Assembly (NCBI GenBank): GCA_032191485.1
Contig: JAVDOI010000019.1
Coordinates: 1,153,001 to 1,217,000 of the forward strand
Reading direction: 5' to 3'
DNA: 64,000 bases
Source of the DNA: Leptoclinus maculatus
Taxonomy: Eukaryota > Chordata > Actinopteri > Perciformes > Stichaeidae
Shown here: positions 43,276 to 58,493 of the stretch, in pieces
Layout of the letters: the number at the start of each line of letters is the position of its first letter
How positions within the stretch are numbered: position 1 is the first letter of the stretch
The notes under the pieces: model-generated
What the model was told of the DNA's origin: nothing
The model's input: only the letters and a program-made list of their open reading frames with translations
The model's database searches: none
Translations under genes and position numbers: made by a program

Positions 43276-44404
43276 AATATAAAATGAATTGTTGATTTTT
43301 AATCATGCATATTCTTTATCATGCAGGCTTTATTCTGCACTCATCTGTTGTTACAGTGATGCTGCAGCCCACTTCAGTGTAATAATCCTGCTAATTCAAA
43401 TGGCTGCACACTGAGTGTTTATCAGTGTTAATGTTTTTCAGCACTCTTCAAACGTGAGGATGGACCAATGTGAATTTGAGCAAATTAGGCTGAAGGCAGC
43501 ATGTGCGCCTGGGATCATGGGATTCCTAAATGGTGTTTCCATAGCAACAGCGATTTCCCCTCACTGCAGGTGATTTTTCTGTAGTGGTCCAGCCGGCCGT
43601 GGCCTACCTGTGGTCGGGGGGTAGTTTGTGTGTACTCATTCATTCTTCCATTAACCTTTGTTTACACTGGGCTGTCCAGTGAGAATTAGCAACTCTCATT
43701 TACACACGGCAATAAAAGCAGAGAGAGTGCATATTGAGTAAATTGAAATAAGACAATAAGAACTCAATGTAGAGCCATAGAAATGCTTCAAGATGAGACA
43801 CAGACATCAATGCAAAAGTAGCACATTTAAAGAGTTTAATGCAAGTAAAGACAAAGATCAGCATTCAGAAATACAGGTCCAGTTTAGTCTTATAGATCTT
43901 CAATTAAAGCTTTACACTCAGTAGCATTGGTAGATCTCATTTAAAATTCTACTGTTGTTTCAAATCAATCACACTGTGTGATCAGAGCCTTTTAAAACAT
44001 CAGTGAACGGTGCTGAAGGTGGAATTCACCTTTACCTAAACGACGGAGACACCTCCTTTTGTTTGTATTGACCTGATGCTGGGAAGAAGCGTGTCTATGG
44101 ATTAGTGTGTTCATTATACTTTGGCTCGGAGCCCCAGCGGATAAATTACTCACAAACAAGGACGTTTAAGGGACCAGATTTGGACTTGATTGGAGGAAGT
44201 GCGCAAGGCATCTGAAATGCCCCACACAGCGTGTCGTTATTGGACTGCCAATGAGATTGGCTGCATGGTTCCAAGTAAACAACACCGTTTCTCATTGCAG
44301 ACCAGTGGGATCGCCAGCAGGAGGGAATATATTTTCATACTCCCGATGTACATCTCACTTCTCTGGGTTTAATCTAAACGGGCATATGAACAACAACCTG
44401 AGAG
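43276..44404. other. Probable intron between two copies of the same repeat
   Basis: No repeats or convincing frames seen. The two flanking repeat copies are in the same orientation, so unequal exchange between them could delete or duplicate this segment. Confidence 0.4.
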
Positions 44405-44600
44405 TGCTAAACAAAAATAAAAAGTTAATTGTAGCATTTCGGTCTTGTTCAGCCTCTCGTATCTCTTCTGATTGCAAAAACCAAGATGGCGACAGCCAAA
44501 ATGCCAAACTCAAGGCTTCAAAGTCTTAGTCCACAAACCAATGGGTGACGTCACTATGACTATGTCCACCTATATATATATATATATATATCCAGTCTAT
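44405..44600 (+). repeat. Dispersed teleost repeat, 'gtctatgagaaaatgactc' type, 3' part only
   Basis: aaaagttaattgtagcattt, ccaagatggcgacagcc, atgggtgacgtcactatgac and atgtccaccta match the 3' third of the copy at 42700. An (AT)n of about 11 steps (44571-44591) replaces the usual tata before the final ccagtctatgg. Confidence 0.75.
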
Positions 44601-45910
44601 GGATGCATGGATTGGACAAAATAACAAGAACACAAACTATCACCTCAGAAATGATTTGAGCGCTGAATCAACAGCTTTTTATTACAGTCGCAAAAAAGGG
44701 ACACCCACACAGGTGTTTCACTTACTTCTGGTGACAGAGTGCTCAGATGAGGTCTAATCATGCAACATAAGTGAAAACCCCATGGTGATTGGTGTGTAGG
44801 GCCTTTAGGAGTGATTCACATGCAACTTGGCAATAACCACAGTTATCCCCATGCAGTGTTTTTAGGAATAAACCAAAGTGCCGATGCGAAACGTATTTAT
44901 CCTCCAGGGACCATGAATATTTATTTGGTGGTGTAAAAACCGGCGATCATTCAAAAGTCCCTCAACATTTGAGATTCAGCTGATTCTATCGTGAAACACA
45001 TAAAGTGAGGTATTTATTTTGTATTTGTCTAACAATGCTGCTGCAGACAACTCAAACTATTTAAATATACGTTGTGTTTCGAAGCTTGGAGTTTCCCTTA
45101 GCTGGCGATGTTACAGTCCATCCCTTACACTGTCAGACAGCTGAGACGAGAGCTAAATGAGATGTTTCACCACTATTCACTATTCAGGATGAAGTCCAGA
45201 CGCTTGTTTTATTCAGTAAGCAGACATAATAAAGTAGGACTCATGCAGTGGCTACATCTGTACCCCATTGTTACGAACAGCATGCTGCCAGGCGATGTAT
45301 TTAAAGTTCACGTGCTGCCTTTAGGTCTTGCTGAGAGATTCTGCTCATGGAGATCCATTCATCATGCCTGCCATGTCTGTCACTGCCTGTTTGTTATTGT
45401 GGCTCTCTATATATCCTGTATGGAGAAACCTGACTGCTTGCACTCTCACTGCACCACTGAGTCATTCATCATGGACCTGCTCTGTGTCGAGGTGATCTCT
45501 TTGAAAAAAGTAGAGGGCCTTGGGAATGGTTAACAGTGTTGTTGTTGTTGTAGGACTTGGTTCTACTTTGACAGCTGATTGCAAATAATGATAGTAGATT
45601 GCATTGAGTATTTTGGGCTCTTCTGAAGTAGGCCAGCCTTCTCTGTAATTGATAGACTGGCCTGTTTTCTTATGTTCATCCTCAATTGAGGTGAAGGATA
45701 CATAACTACTAGTACTGTCAAAACCCTGCTACTACTACTACTGAGTACTTCTAGTGCTGTTACTTGTACCTCCCATTATCACCCATGTGTTTGACCAAAT
45801 ACCTTTCAAATCTAAGGACATCCTCTCCAGCCTGAGACCCAACTGGACTGAATGTGGACCAGGTCTCAGTTACTAAGAACTGAGAGAACCCATGAAGACC
45901 TCTTATTCAG
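44601..45910. other. Probable intron, nothing recognised
   Basis: The plus-strand frame at 45108-45533 (141 codons) has no domain, splice or start support. A short (GTT)n lies at 45537-45553. Confidence 0.4.
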
Positions 45911-45985
45911 GGCGATATGGAGGCTGGAGACCGTCCCAGCATGCGTTAAGAGGTAGTCAGGATACAGCCTGGACACCTCGCCAAT
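45911..45985 (+). repeat. Short remnant of a dispersed teleost repeat
   Basis: ggagaccgtcccagcatgcg, gtcaggatacagcctggaca and cctcgcca match the 'cccagcatgc ... acaccctggacaggtcgcca' stretch of a very common fish repeat. Confidence 0.5.
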
Positions 45986-48519
45986 AATAATAGTTATTAT
46001 GAAAACAGTAACCATAACTGGCAACACTATCCATACAGCTATGTGTTACTCATGCTAACACAAAAACCATCAGTAACAAAAAGAGACCATCAGCTCCAGT
46101 GAGAGCGGCTACTTCAAGATGCTCTTCAGAGGAGTTGTGTTTCCATCTGGGACTGCAGCAGTTTTCAGCGTGTGGAGTCAAGAGTTCACGTTGCGCCTGA
46201 CCTGCCTCGACTGGTTCACTCTCCTGACCAGCAACGGCAACAATGTCTCATCACCTGCCCATCGAAGCCGCTCACTTCCCCCCCTCTCCTCCCCGTGATT
46301 CGCTGTCAGGCAGAGCGATGACGGCTCCTAGCCTTCTAATTGGTCATTTTCCTGCCAACATCCCGGAATGGTTGACTTCATCACTTGGCACGACTCGATG
46401 TGACTTCTCCTATTCCGCTTGTGGTGAGTTCTGAGACTGACCACATCTTTGAAACTTTGATCTTTATTTTTTCTCCTTGTTGTTGTTTTTTTTTTTCCAC
46501 CGATCCAAAGACTTGAAATTGCTTTCTGGTCTCATTTTCAAGCTCGGAAATGTGGCTCTGTCAGCGTATCTAAGTATGAGTGCTTACTTACTGTAATACA
46601 GAAAGAGCACAGCCCTTTGTCATGTCTGCTCTGAGTAAAGGAACGTCTGCTACAACACTTCACCCTCATTCTTTCTCCGATGTAGAAACACTCACTTTGC
46701 ACTCTTAGTTACTTCACTCTTAGTTACTTTTGTTGGAGCAGCTTTAAGTTGGTTAAGAACAAATGGAAGAAAGATCTCTATTCGTCTCAGATGGTTGCAG
46801 GACACAGCAGTGTTGGCACGTTCAGACCGGACCTCAACTATTCCCACCTTTTGATTTGCTTAGTGACAGAGTTCAATAGGTTCCTTCCTGTCTTGCCTCC
46901 AAACAAACACTTCAGAGAGGAAGCTGGAAATGAACTGTTCCTGCGGTTTCACATGCTGCTGACATCGGAAAGGAATCGTTTCACTCCTATGCCGATTTCA
47001 TTGTCGTTGACTAAAAGGTGAAGTTTAGATGCGCGAGGCTTCTGTTTGTATTTACGTCCGGTGAAATCTCTGTTTGTGGCCTCCTTTTACTGCGCCGCTC
47101 ATGTTTATGTGGAGCGGCTGTACTTACAGCTATAATCGGCTTGTAAACTTTGGCAAGATGGCGAGGTTGATTTACACCTTTGGTCATTATTGCATGTAAT
47201 TTACTGAAACAGCTAAAAGAATAAATCAAGTGTTATGCACCAGACTGTCTTTGTGTGTGTGCGTGCACAAATGTGAGTACTCTTGACATTTGTGCATGGG
47301 CCTGTTTATGTTCTTACAAATCTTATTTGTGCTACGTCCTCCCAGCAGTGTTAATTAGAAAGGAGCACTGAGTAGAGTGCAGATGTCCGCCAGGTGTGTC
47401 TGCAACGACCACTGCTGTAATGTTTGGCTAACTCCCCGTCTAGCCTTGGACGTGATACGCTCTCATTTTAGCCTGTGCAGATGTCCACGTCTCAGCTTTG
47501 TCTCACGGGCGTAACCACTACTTGAAGGCTTCAAGTCTTTATTTTCGATAATATGCGTGTAAACAGGAGTTTTATGCCCCAAAAAACTGTCTCTGGCCTC
47601 AGAGCAGTGATTGAGCGGCGGCGGTGCACTCAGCTGTGTGTGTACTGTTACTTCCATTAGCTGATAGCCAAACACACCGTCCAAACCAATAAAACTAAGC
47701 AAACTGTCCCCCCCCCCCCCCCCCGAGGAGTCAGCAGTCAAGTATCAAACAGGCAATAAAGTGTATTGAGAAAAATGTGACTCACTGCAACCACGAGAGG
47801 CCCTTGAGCATGCAGCCGTACATGACACACTCTCACTCATACTCACATACAGGACGATCTCATTATCACATGCAGAGATAATTAAAAAAACTAGGGTGAA
47901 TATAACACCAAAACAAGACAAAAGTAACTCATGAATATGCAAACTAAGCTGAGCTGACTATTGTAACAACATGTTAAGGCTGCCAGCATGCAGAGTGAAA
48001 GCTCTGCAAATAGTATCAAATTGATGCCAAAATAAAAAACAGCAACATGACGGTTGTGGTTTTTCTACAGTACCAGAGGCACACTTCATGCCCCTGCAAG
48101 CTTTGTGGCTCTTGTGTCAGGTGGATCATGGAACTGAGTGGACGCTTCTTCTTCAAGGCTTCCCCTCGATCTGCCGTGGCTTTGATTATTCCTCATTTAT
48201 ACAACGCTTTGGACAAAATGTCTAAAAAGTCACCTAAAACAATAAGCAAATGACATGAATGTGACAAACTAATACTTCTTGTTAAAAGAAAAACACTAAA
48301 ACTAAATATATATCAGGTTTTACTTCACACAAAATGTGTACTATGTGGTCAGATGAGCGATGCAGATTGTTAGGAAGTCTCATGCGTGAACAAAGTGAAC
48401 AAGTTTATTTTTCGTTCCTACTCTACTTCTTCAATAAATATTTCCCCGGTCAGTTCTTCAGACACTCCAGACTCTATCGTCCTTTTTTTTTGACGATTGA
48501 GATGTTTTTCTCCTCGCAG
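45986..48519. other. Probable intron with a C homopolymer
   Basis: Contains a pure C run of about 17 at 47708-47724. Otherwise no repeats or exons recognised. It ends in a strong polypyrimidine/AG acceptor (tttttctcctcgcag). Confidence 0.4.
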
Positions 48520-48716
48520 CAGGTCTGCGCGGGAATCGATGAGCGGCGCCGCGCTCTGTGACCGGCACGGCATCGGGCATTGTGTTCACGTCCGTTTGAT
48601 GTACTTGCACGGGGACGCTGCTCTCGGGACTCCTCTGACGGTCCTTTTGTTATCGGCTGAGGCTGACGCAGGCCGCATGCAATATGCATGAAAACTGTGG
48701 GACGGCGGAGGAGCAG
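48520..48716 (+). CDS. Candidate second exon with start codon (11 codons) of the plus-strand gene
   Basis: A strong acceptor (gtttttctcctcgcag, AG at 48518-48519) and a CAG|GTGAAA donor at 48716/48717 bound a CpG-rich 197-bp segment. The last start codon, at 48684, opens MHENCGTAEEQ and reaches the donor in phase 0. An upstream ATG at 48539 opens a 50-codon frame that ends at 48691, overlapping this start. GC and CpG content stand out from the flanking intron. It would fit the gene whose first exon is proposed at 8697-8815, giving a first intron near 40 kb. The gene is not recognised. An alternative is a separate CpG-rich promoter reading either way (a 139-codon minus-strand frame, 48474-48893, overlaps). 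Confidence 0.35.
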
Positions 48717-48994
48717 GTGAAACATTTTGAATACAAATGCTGCGGGGAGAGCATCGGCTGCATGTGGAGCACGTAGCGGACCGCCCAGGGCTGTCGGAGG
48801 TGACCAGCTGATAGTAGAGGGGATGATATCTACTTGGGTGGAAGTGTGGGCTTTTAAATGAAGAGTCAAGTCTATTTCCGACCAATGTGTCACTGTAGGG
48901 TGTTGGACCCACTTTGTCCGTGTAAGTTAACAGCTTTTAGCTCTACATGTAGATGAATTGCACTGAAAATCTTTAGGGGATCATTCTACTCATC
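48717..48994. other. Sequence after the candidate exon, nothing recognised
   Basis: Moderately GC-rich to about 48830, then AT-rich. No repeats or further splice sites of note. Confidence 0.4.
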
Positions 48995-49062
48995 TCAAAT
49001 AGATATATAGATAGATAGATAGATAGATACTTTAGTCATCCCCAGGGGGAAATTTGTTAAAA
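48995..49062 (-). repeat. (GATA)n plus LINE/SINE 3' tail, minus orientation
   Basis: The run of gatagata (49002-49028) followed by actttagtcatccccagggggaaattt is, on the minus strand, the classic fish retroposon tail: aaatttcccc...ggatgactaaagt then a tetranucleotide repeat. Only the 3' end was inserted, as is usual for LINE-mobilised copies. Confidence 0.65.
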
Positions 49063-49524
49063 TAATTGAGATGATCACTGTGATTAGTGCCTCTTGTTGC
49101 TGGGCGTCCCTGCTTGTGTGAAGGCAGCGAGACGTATCAACAGTGATGTGGGTCAGAAACCTCCTTTTAATTAAGCATTTGTTCCCGTCTTCATATCTCC
49201 CCTCATGAAATGAGTAGATCCCTTGACCCCCATGTGCTCATTTTCCTCGACTGCAAAAGTCCAGAGGCACTAAAGGAGCGTGAACGCAACGTTGCATTGT
49301 GGGAGTACTGCACCATACAAGGGTGTGTGGGTACACAAGTGTGTGTGTGTGTGGATGATATTCGCTGTGATTTTCTGATTTAATTGTCACACAATATGAG
49401 CTTGTTTAAGCTGGAATTCTTATATTTAACACAAGCGTTACATCCGTTAAATACAAGGTTCATTTGTAAATGTTTTGTAAACTGTCTTAAAGTATTCTTG
49501 GAGGAATGAGACCTTTTCCCTTTT
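49063..49524. other. Non-coding stretch, nothing recognised
   Basis: Only a short (GT)n at 49337-49353. Confidence 0.4.
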
Positions 49525-50042
49525 TATGCCTCCGACAGCCGCTGCGTTATGATTTCGTCTTGTCTGTCCGTCCATCTGTATGTCCATCTGTCCGTGCGTC
49601 CCATTCTCATGAAAGCTGCATCTCGGGAACGCCTGAATGATTTTGTCACTTGTACATTACCATTTATTTCTCTCCTCGAGAGAATTTATTTTCTCTCTCT
49701 CCTCTCTCCTCTCTCTCTCCTCTCTCCTCTCTCCTCTCTCCTCTCTCTCTCCTCTCTCTCTCTGATATATCTGCACATACCTCTCTGCCCACAACTATTC
49801 ACATACAGTATGAATATAAGACAGGCTTTACACAAAAACACTTTTTTATACATGCACACAAACACAATACTCCCACTGACAAAAGCAACCACAATCGGTA
49901 CCATATTCAAATCATTAAATCTGTTTCATTACCTTTTGTAAATGTTGCCATATTTTCAAGAATCCATAACATTTTGGACAGGCATGGATGTAAACGTTAA
50001 CTTGACTGGTTTGGCGGAGGCAATACGACCGCGAGGCGGTGA
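49525..50042 (+). repeat. Dispersed teleost repeat, 'gtccgtcc...' type, copy 2, with CT-rich insertion
   Basis: The left part has cgtcttgtctgtccgtcc and gtcccattctcatgaaagc. The right part has cataacattttggacaggc and ggtttggcggaggcaatac with cgcgaggcggt. Between them lies a (CTCTC)n-rich tract (49688-49763) and unrelated sequence. Words match copy 1 at 24665-24968. Confidence 0.65.
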
Positions 50043-50582
50043 CTCTCGTTCCCACCTCTCTCCACTTCCTCGGTGGCTGCCTTGCCTCCTGCTGCGCTCT
50101 GTGATCTAATTGGACATCAGGCCTCCAGGGTGAGCGTGAAGCGGGAATCACCCAGACAGTAAGGCGTGACCCAGAACCAAAAGGGGGGCCACTGATGGAC
50201 ATACTGTATATGTGTGTATGTGTGTTGCAGAGTCTAGATTTCTTTCCATTCACAGTTCCGATGCAGCGACCCGGATATTCTTAAGGGACTGCCTCTCTTT
50301 TTCCTCTCAGTCCTCCTCCATTCCACCGCCGCCCCTTGGATTTATTGCTTCGTCTGCCTCGGGAATCTTTGCTGGTCCCCCCCCCCCCCCCCCCAACAAA
50401 TCAAGCATTCGTCCCCCCCTCTAGGCAGGTGCAGAGGTCAAACAATGCTGAGTTTTTATGAGGGGGGTAGGGAGACACCGCGCTGTGGAAGTGACCGGGA
50501 TGTGATAACGTCTGCCGAGATGCCTCCCGGATATAAGACTTTGTAGAGCAATACTCATGAGATGAGGAATATCACACGGTGA
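50043..50582. other. Non-coding stretch with a C homopolymer
   Basis: A C run of about 15 at 50379-50394. The Pro-rich frame across it is an artefact. Confidence 0.4.
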
Positions 50583-50630
50583 GATAAGATGCACTTTATT
50601 GATCCCTGAGGGGAAACCGGGTCATTTTGG
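50583..50630 (-). repeat. LINE/SINE 3' tail fragment, minus orientation
   Basis: gataagatgcactttattgatccctgaggggaaacc is, reversed, the common fish retroposon 3' end (gtttcccctcagggatcaataaagt...). Confidence 0.6.
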
Positions 50631-53716
<3,086 letters not shown>

Positions 53717-53942
53717 ACTAAGTGGAGAAAAACGTGAGGAAATGGTGAAGTCATCCAGCTACTCCAGTGAAGCATGAACACTGCTTGCCTGCAGATGCAG
53801 TGCACCAACGGAGCCCCCACCTCAGTCCCCCATCTTCCTGCTTCTCCTCCTCTGCAACACACCGGTGTCTGATCACAATGATCATGGCGGACAAATCAGC
53901 CCGGCTTCTCTCCTGCAACTCTAACTTTGTCTTTCGTACACA

Positions 53943-54384
53943 GTAGGGCTGGGCATTGTTTTTAGAAAATGACAATGCCAATACCGGTCCCCTTACAGTG
54001 ATACCGATACCAATAGAGTACTTGTTACACATCATGTCAATTGAAGCTGTGTGTGTGTGTGTGTGTCGCACTTGCCAGCTAATCGTATGAGCACAGCGGT
54101 TACCCCGACCCATTGCGACAGGACAGCGTTGCCGTGGAAGTGCAATGCCCGCCCTCCCGTTTCCCCCTCTGGTTAGCACCGTTGGCAACCGGCTCAGACA
54201 TCTCCATGTTGAGAGCCATGTGGAGGCAATCTCGGATGTATAGGTTGTAGCTGCTACGGTAGTGGGCCAGTCAATCACCCGTTGCATTAAATAGAACGTT
54301 TGTGTTGATAAGATACAGGAAAAAGGCAAATAATCATTTTGTTTTCTAGATTTAGGTAAGATCTAATGCTCGTATTGTTTGACT
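53943..54384 (+). mobile_element. Fragment of a hAT-like repeat starting 'tagggctgggca'
   Basis: tagggctgggcattg followed by aatgccaataccggt and gataccgataccaatag is the usual left side of a non-autonomous hAT repeat of vertebrates. Related words (gtacctgtttgcaggtatct, gaggtattgagtatc) reappear at 54549-54590, after a LINE tail, suggesting that the LINE fragment inserted into it. No right end was found. Confidence 0.45.
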
Positions 54385-54548
54385 GGAGTAGCTTCTGTAC
54401 TACTTGACACTGGGTTATTTCGGTTACTGTACATTCATACTGTATGTATTTTTACTCTGTATATTGTGTGCACTTACCACTTTGCTGCTGTGATCCTGTG
54501 AATTTCCCCACTGCGGGACCAATAAAGGATTATCTTATTTTATCTTAT
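54385..54548 (+). repeat. LINE 3' end with polyadenylation-like tail
   Basis: The segment ends ctgtgaatttccccactgcgg, gaccaataaaggattatctt, then repeats of tttatctta. I recognise this as a very common 3' end of fish LINEs; the short terminal repeat of an 8-mer-like unit replaces a poly(A) tail. Only the last 160 bp are present, as is usual for 5'-truncated copies. Confidence 0.7.
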
Positions 54549-55390
54549 GTAGTACCTGTTTGCAGGTATCTGCCTGAGGTATTGAGTATCTGAGCTAGTC
54601 AGTGTGATTTTTCCATTATTGGTTTATTTTTCAATGAAGTTCTCTTAATTGCTTTACTCTGAATTTCTACTTTCATGATTGCATCCCAAACCAAACATTC
54701 GTTAATTGTTAGATTATCCATCTGTGTCGTACAGCGTTGTAAAATGCACAAACGAGACATCTGTTGTGGTGTGATGCACTCTCCTCAATTTACCATTGAT
54801 AAATGTTGATTGGCTTTGGCAAAGCCAGCAATGTGCTCGGATGAAACTGAAAGTGGCTCATTTCACTTTATGTTGTTCTTCGTGGAACCTTCACAGAGAA
54901 CTAGATAAAAAAAAAAAGGGTAAATCACAGGACTCTGGAGGCACGTACATTATGCATAGATAGATGGAGTGTAACGGTTACATTCCCGGGTTTTTAGTGC
55001 ACATCCGTGAGAGACGCCGGCTTTGAACACCTCTTTCCGAACAACGCAGCACCAAAGTTCATCTAAAACAACACCGTACGTTGGTGGCTGTTAATTAACC
55101 TAAGTGTATAAGTGTATTGTATGGAGCAGAGGAGCGGCCTCAGGCTTTGGAGCGTCTTCTGCTGCTCTCTAGGAAAGCCTGAACAGTCATTTCGCCGTGG
55201 ATGACACATGTCGCTCTCCTCGCTGCTGGTGTTTTCCATCACAGCTGGTTGCTCAGACGCCCCCCCCCTTCCCCCCTCCTGCTTGTTTGAATCTGTTGGC
55301 TGGACAACTCTGACCCTGTAGCCTTTCCTTCCTGCCCTCCTCCCCCTCCCCATCGTCCTCTGGCTGGTCAGTCTGGACGGAGGAAATGAG
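54549..55390. other. Non-coding stretch, nothing recognised beyond possible hAT remainder
   Basis: 54549-54600 may be the right part of the interrupted hAT-like repeat. The rest contains only short A and C runs (54907-54917, 55261-55268). Confidence 0.35.
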
Positions 55391-56055
55391 GACTGTCTCG
55401 TTATCGCCCCCCCCCCCTAGCTTCCTGCTGGATCTCTTCCAACCTGGAGCTGGTTCTGTTTGTCTGGACGCAAGCTGGAAACAGTCATCTGTCACCTCTC
55501 CGGCTGCAGCTGGCTGTCTCTGGCTCCCTGCTTTAACGTCCTCCTGTCGTCTCCAGAGGGTTATACAGTCTGCTATGTCAATGTCCCTTTTCCCGATATC
55601 CCTGTTTGTTTAAGTTATTGAGCTTTAGGAAAGTCCACTGAGCACTGCTGCTTTTTTTTTTTATTGCAGCCATGCCAATGCAGACCAGTCCAGCGACGCT
55701 TTGGTTACTGCCACCATCTGAGGGTCTCTGTGATTCACTCACTTCTCTCTGATTCCTGTTTTCTACATCTGATCGTACATCTGTCTTCTGTCTTTCTTCT
55801 TTTCTACCCTTTCCTTGTTTTTCTCTTCTTCTCTTTCCTTTTTCTCTCTCCCTGTGCCTCCCGGTCTCTATCTCCGTCTCTCTCTGTCAGTCGCTATAAC
55901 CGTCTCATCTCTCTCCTTTCCCTTTTTCTCTCTCAAACCTTCCTTTTATAATTGGCTTTGTTTTTCTCTCTCTTGTCCTGTCTGGCTTTCTCTGTCTCTC
56001 TCTCTGTCTGGGTTTTCCTCTCTGCTTCAGCCTCTCTTCCTCCTCTCTGCAGGGC
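55391..56055. other. Pyrimidine-rich region
   Basis: From about 55730 to 56050 the plus strand is mostly C and T, with many tctctctgtctc words. Good acceptor-like tracts arise by chance here, for example ttttttattgcag|ccatgcc at 55669 and cctctctgcag at 56050, but no paired donors make convincing exons. Ser/Leu-rich frames are composition artefacts. Confidence 0.6.
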
Positions 56056-58490
56056 TGCCAGGCAGACTCAGATATCTCCTTTTTAAACCAGGTTATCCCT
56101 TTTTACCCATGCGCTGGACATCTACCAGGACGCTGCGAAGGAGGTTGCTTCCCTGTCTCCTTGATCCTGGATCGCAGTGCATCATTAAAGCATTGCAACC
56201 CAGGATGAGGAGCTTTACAGTGATTATATGATCTGGTCAGTGCAGCTCTATAAATTAAAAAGTATCTTCAAAAGTAACTGCAAACATACAGGCAAAATAT
56301 CTCAGTGCTCACCAGTACTGTGATTCAAATCTGTGGATTGATCTCCAGGCTGATAATGTTGATCTATACATTAAACCAGATAGGCAACCATTGAAACAGG
56401 GTTCTCTGTGCATCTTCCAGCAGCATGCAGCTAAATGAGATGCCTCTTAGCTCAAAGACAGCAAACTTGTAAGAGAAAAGAAGGGACAGGAGCAAACAGA
56501 CTAGATTAAGCAAGATACGTTTTCTACTTAGAAAATCTCTTCCCTCTGAACCCCAAAACCAGCCGAAAAAGCATGTTTTCTTTAAACAATTTTCAAAACT
56601 ACACCATTTATCACAAGCCAGAAGCTGTAAAAATCCCCTCGCAATTATCGTCAGATTTTCATCTTTTAAACAGTTGTTGAACACATCATGTGTGACGATC
56701 GTTTCCGTCAGAGAAAGCAACCAAAACGAAAATGTGATATTTAAAATCTTGCCCCGAATTACATCTTTTGCTTTCACCGGATCCTGCAAAAACCATTAAA
56801 TTCTTGATTTGCTTGAGACCAAAAATTCTGTGAAACGTGGACTGAACTGCTGCTGAACACAGAGAAGAGAGGAGAGGACAGGAGAGGCTGGAAGTAGAGG
56901 TTGTACAAATAGTTCAAAGTACATTGGCCGTAGAGCTTCCTTTTTTTTCAAAATTGGTATCACTTGTGGGTCCTTGGAACAATGTTTTTTTTCTTTTTTA
57001 TGATTCAGGTCATTGGAACTGTGTTAAACTGCACAAAATAACTTTTTTAGTTCTTTCTACTTCAAGCCATGATGTGCTTATTCCATAGAGGAGCAGGACT
57101 TGTACATTGCAGTGAAAAACAAGGCCACAGAGAGTAAAATGTGACAGGAGCAAAGTCTGTAAAAAGCAGGAGAAAGGTTCCCTTCCTAGCTTTTCAGAGA
57201 TTTGAACTGAATCTCAGGGTGCTTTCCACTGCCATCCATGGTCTTCCTCTGCAAATATAGCTGGCCCAGGTGGTAGATGACTCGAGTGTGGACGTGTGGT
57301 CGTGTAAAAACAGGTGGTTGGGTATTTGGGAGGAAAGTTACAGACTTTCTCGTCTCGGTTCAAGATGGGCTTTGGTGGTCTGGTCTACATTTTAGCTTAG
57401 CTGGAAAAAGCTGAACTGACATGACTTACACTCTGCCTTTAACAGGGCACCAAACCCTGCAACCACTTCAGTGGAGCTAAATTGCAGCGGGCAGTAGTTG
57501 TAAATGTGAGTAAGCGTGTGAATACAAAATGAAAGGGAGCATACGTGCCGAGTCGATCATTGGCTCCCATCAAACAGACAGATGTGATCTGCTTTTAGCA
57601 GGCTGCTCTTGATTAATTGAGGCGGTGGCTCATGTCAGTGAATAGCAAACAAAACCTCACTGCTGTTCTGCTGAAGCTGGGCTTGGCCACAGCTGTGGAT
57701 TTGTCCTGTGAGTCTTGTCCAAAGAGACTCGGTTCCATCCTTCACAGGAGGTTTTGAGGTGCGGTAACAAAGACGGCACCCTTCTCATCTCTTATCCTCT
57801 CTGTTTTCTGTCTCTGACACACTCACTTTTCTCCCGCTCTCTCATTCGCTGTCGGACTCGCTCCCTCAGGCCCAAAAACCACGTTGGTTAGCTGGGAAGA
57901 CAAAAGCGTGTGCTGCATCCCCAACTGCAGCCAACAGCCACATCGCACCAACAAAGCTCATCTTCTTCTTTGGCCGTCCTTGGAGAATAAGGGAATAGAC
58001 GTTTATACTTTGCCCCGGGAGAATTTCTTTTTTCTCTCTCTCTCTCTCTCCCCTCTCTGTATGGAGGCCTGTTGATCGTCCTCGGCGAATTGCTGCCTGT
58101 GAAGGATGAAGATGTGCGAGGGCGGGCACATTCAAGGACGACTCTGGACTCCAGCTGCTAATAGCGGAGGGGACTGTTGTAAACACAATTGTATAAAATA
58201 ATGAAATCACACAGCCAATACTAGTACCTACATTGAGGGGGGGGTAGCAAAACATTGCAAGGTAAATTTACATATTTGGCAGTTTTGAAGTGAATTAATG
58301 AGGCAAAATGAACATGTTTTCCTCTTTGGATTGGTTTGTAATTTTCACTTTTAGTCCAAATGAACATGCTCGTAGAAGCTGAATGAAGAGGCACATCTCG
58401 CTCCTCTGCAGGCTTGAATGGCGTTTTCAGAAAGAGTGTGTGTGTGTGTGTGTGTGTATGAGAGTGAGTGTAGTGAGGAGGACCAGCAGC
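56056..58490. other. Probable intron, nothing recognised
   Basis: A minus-strand 141-codon frame at 56364-56789 has no family match, splice sites or start context. (CT)n at 58034-58050. A short (GT)n at 58436-58458. Confidence 0.4.
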
Positions 58491-58493
58491 ACA

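Noticed and set aside
46075..46300. Open stretch of about 70 codons near 46.1 kb
   Set aside because: No splice signals or known motif; ends in a proline-rich pyrimidine tract.
49549..50000. Leu/Ser-rich frames of 130 and 116 codons
   Set aside because: Translation of a (CTCTC)n tract inside a dispersed repeat.
53751..54329. 192-codon minus-strand frame, the longest in the window
   Set aside because: It starts and ends in unrelated sequence and runs through a hAT-like repeat end and a short (CA) tract. No domain, splice site or start context supports it.
55669..55752. Start-codon-bearing exon after the tttattgcag acceptor
   Set aside because: The frame (MPMQTSPATLW...) stops after 25 codons and no donor follows; pyrimidine-rich DNA makes such acceptors by chance.
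56364..56789. 141-codon minus-strand frame
   Set aside because: No family recognised, no acceptor, donor or promoter; length is within chance expectation for 64 kb.
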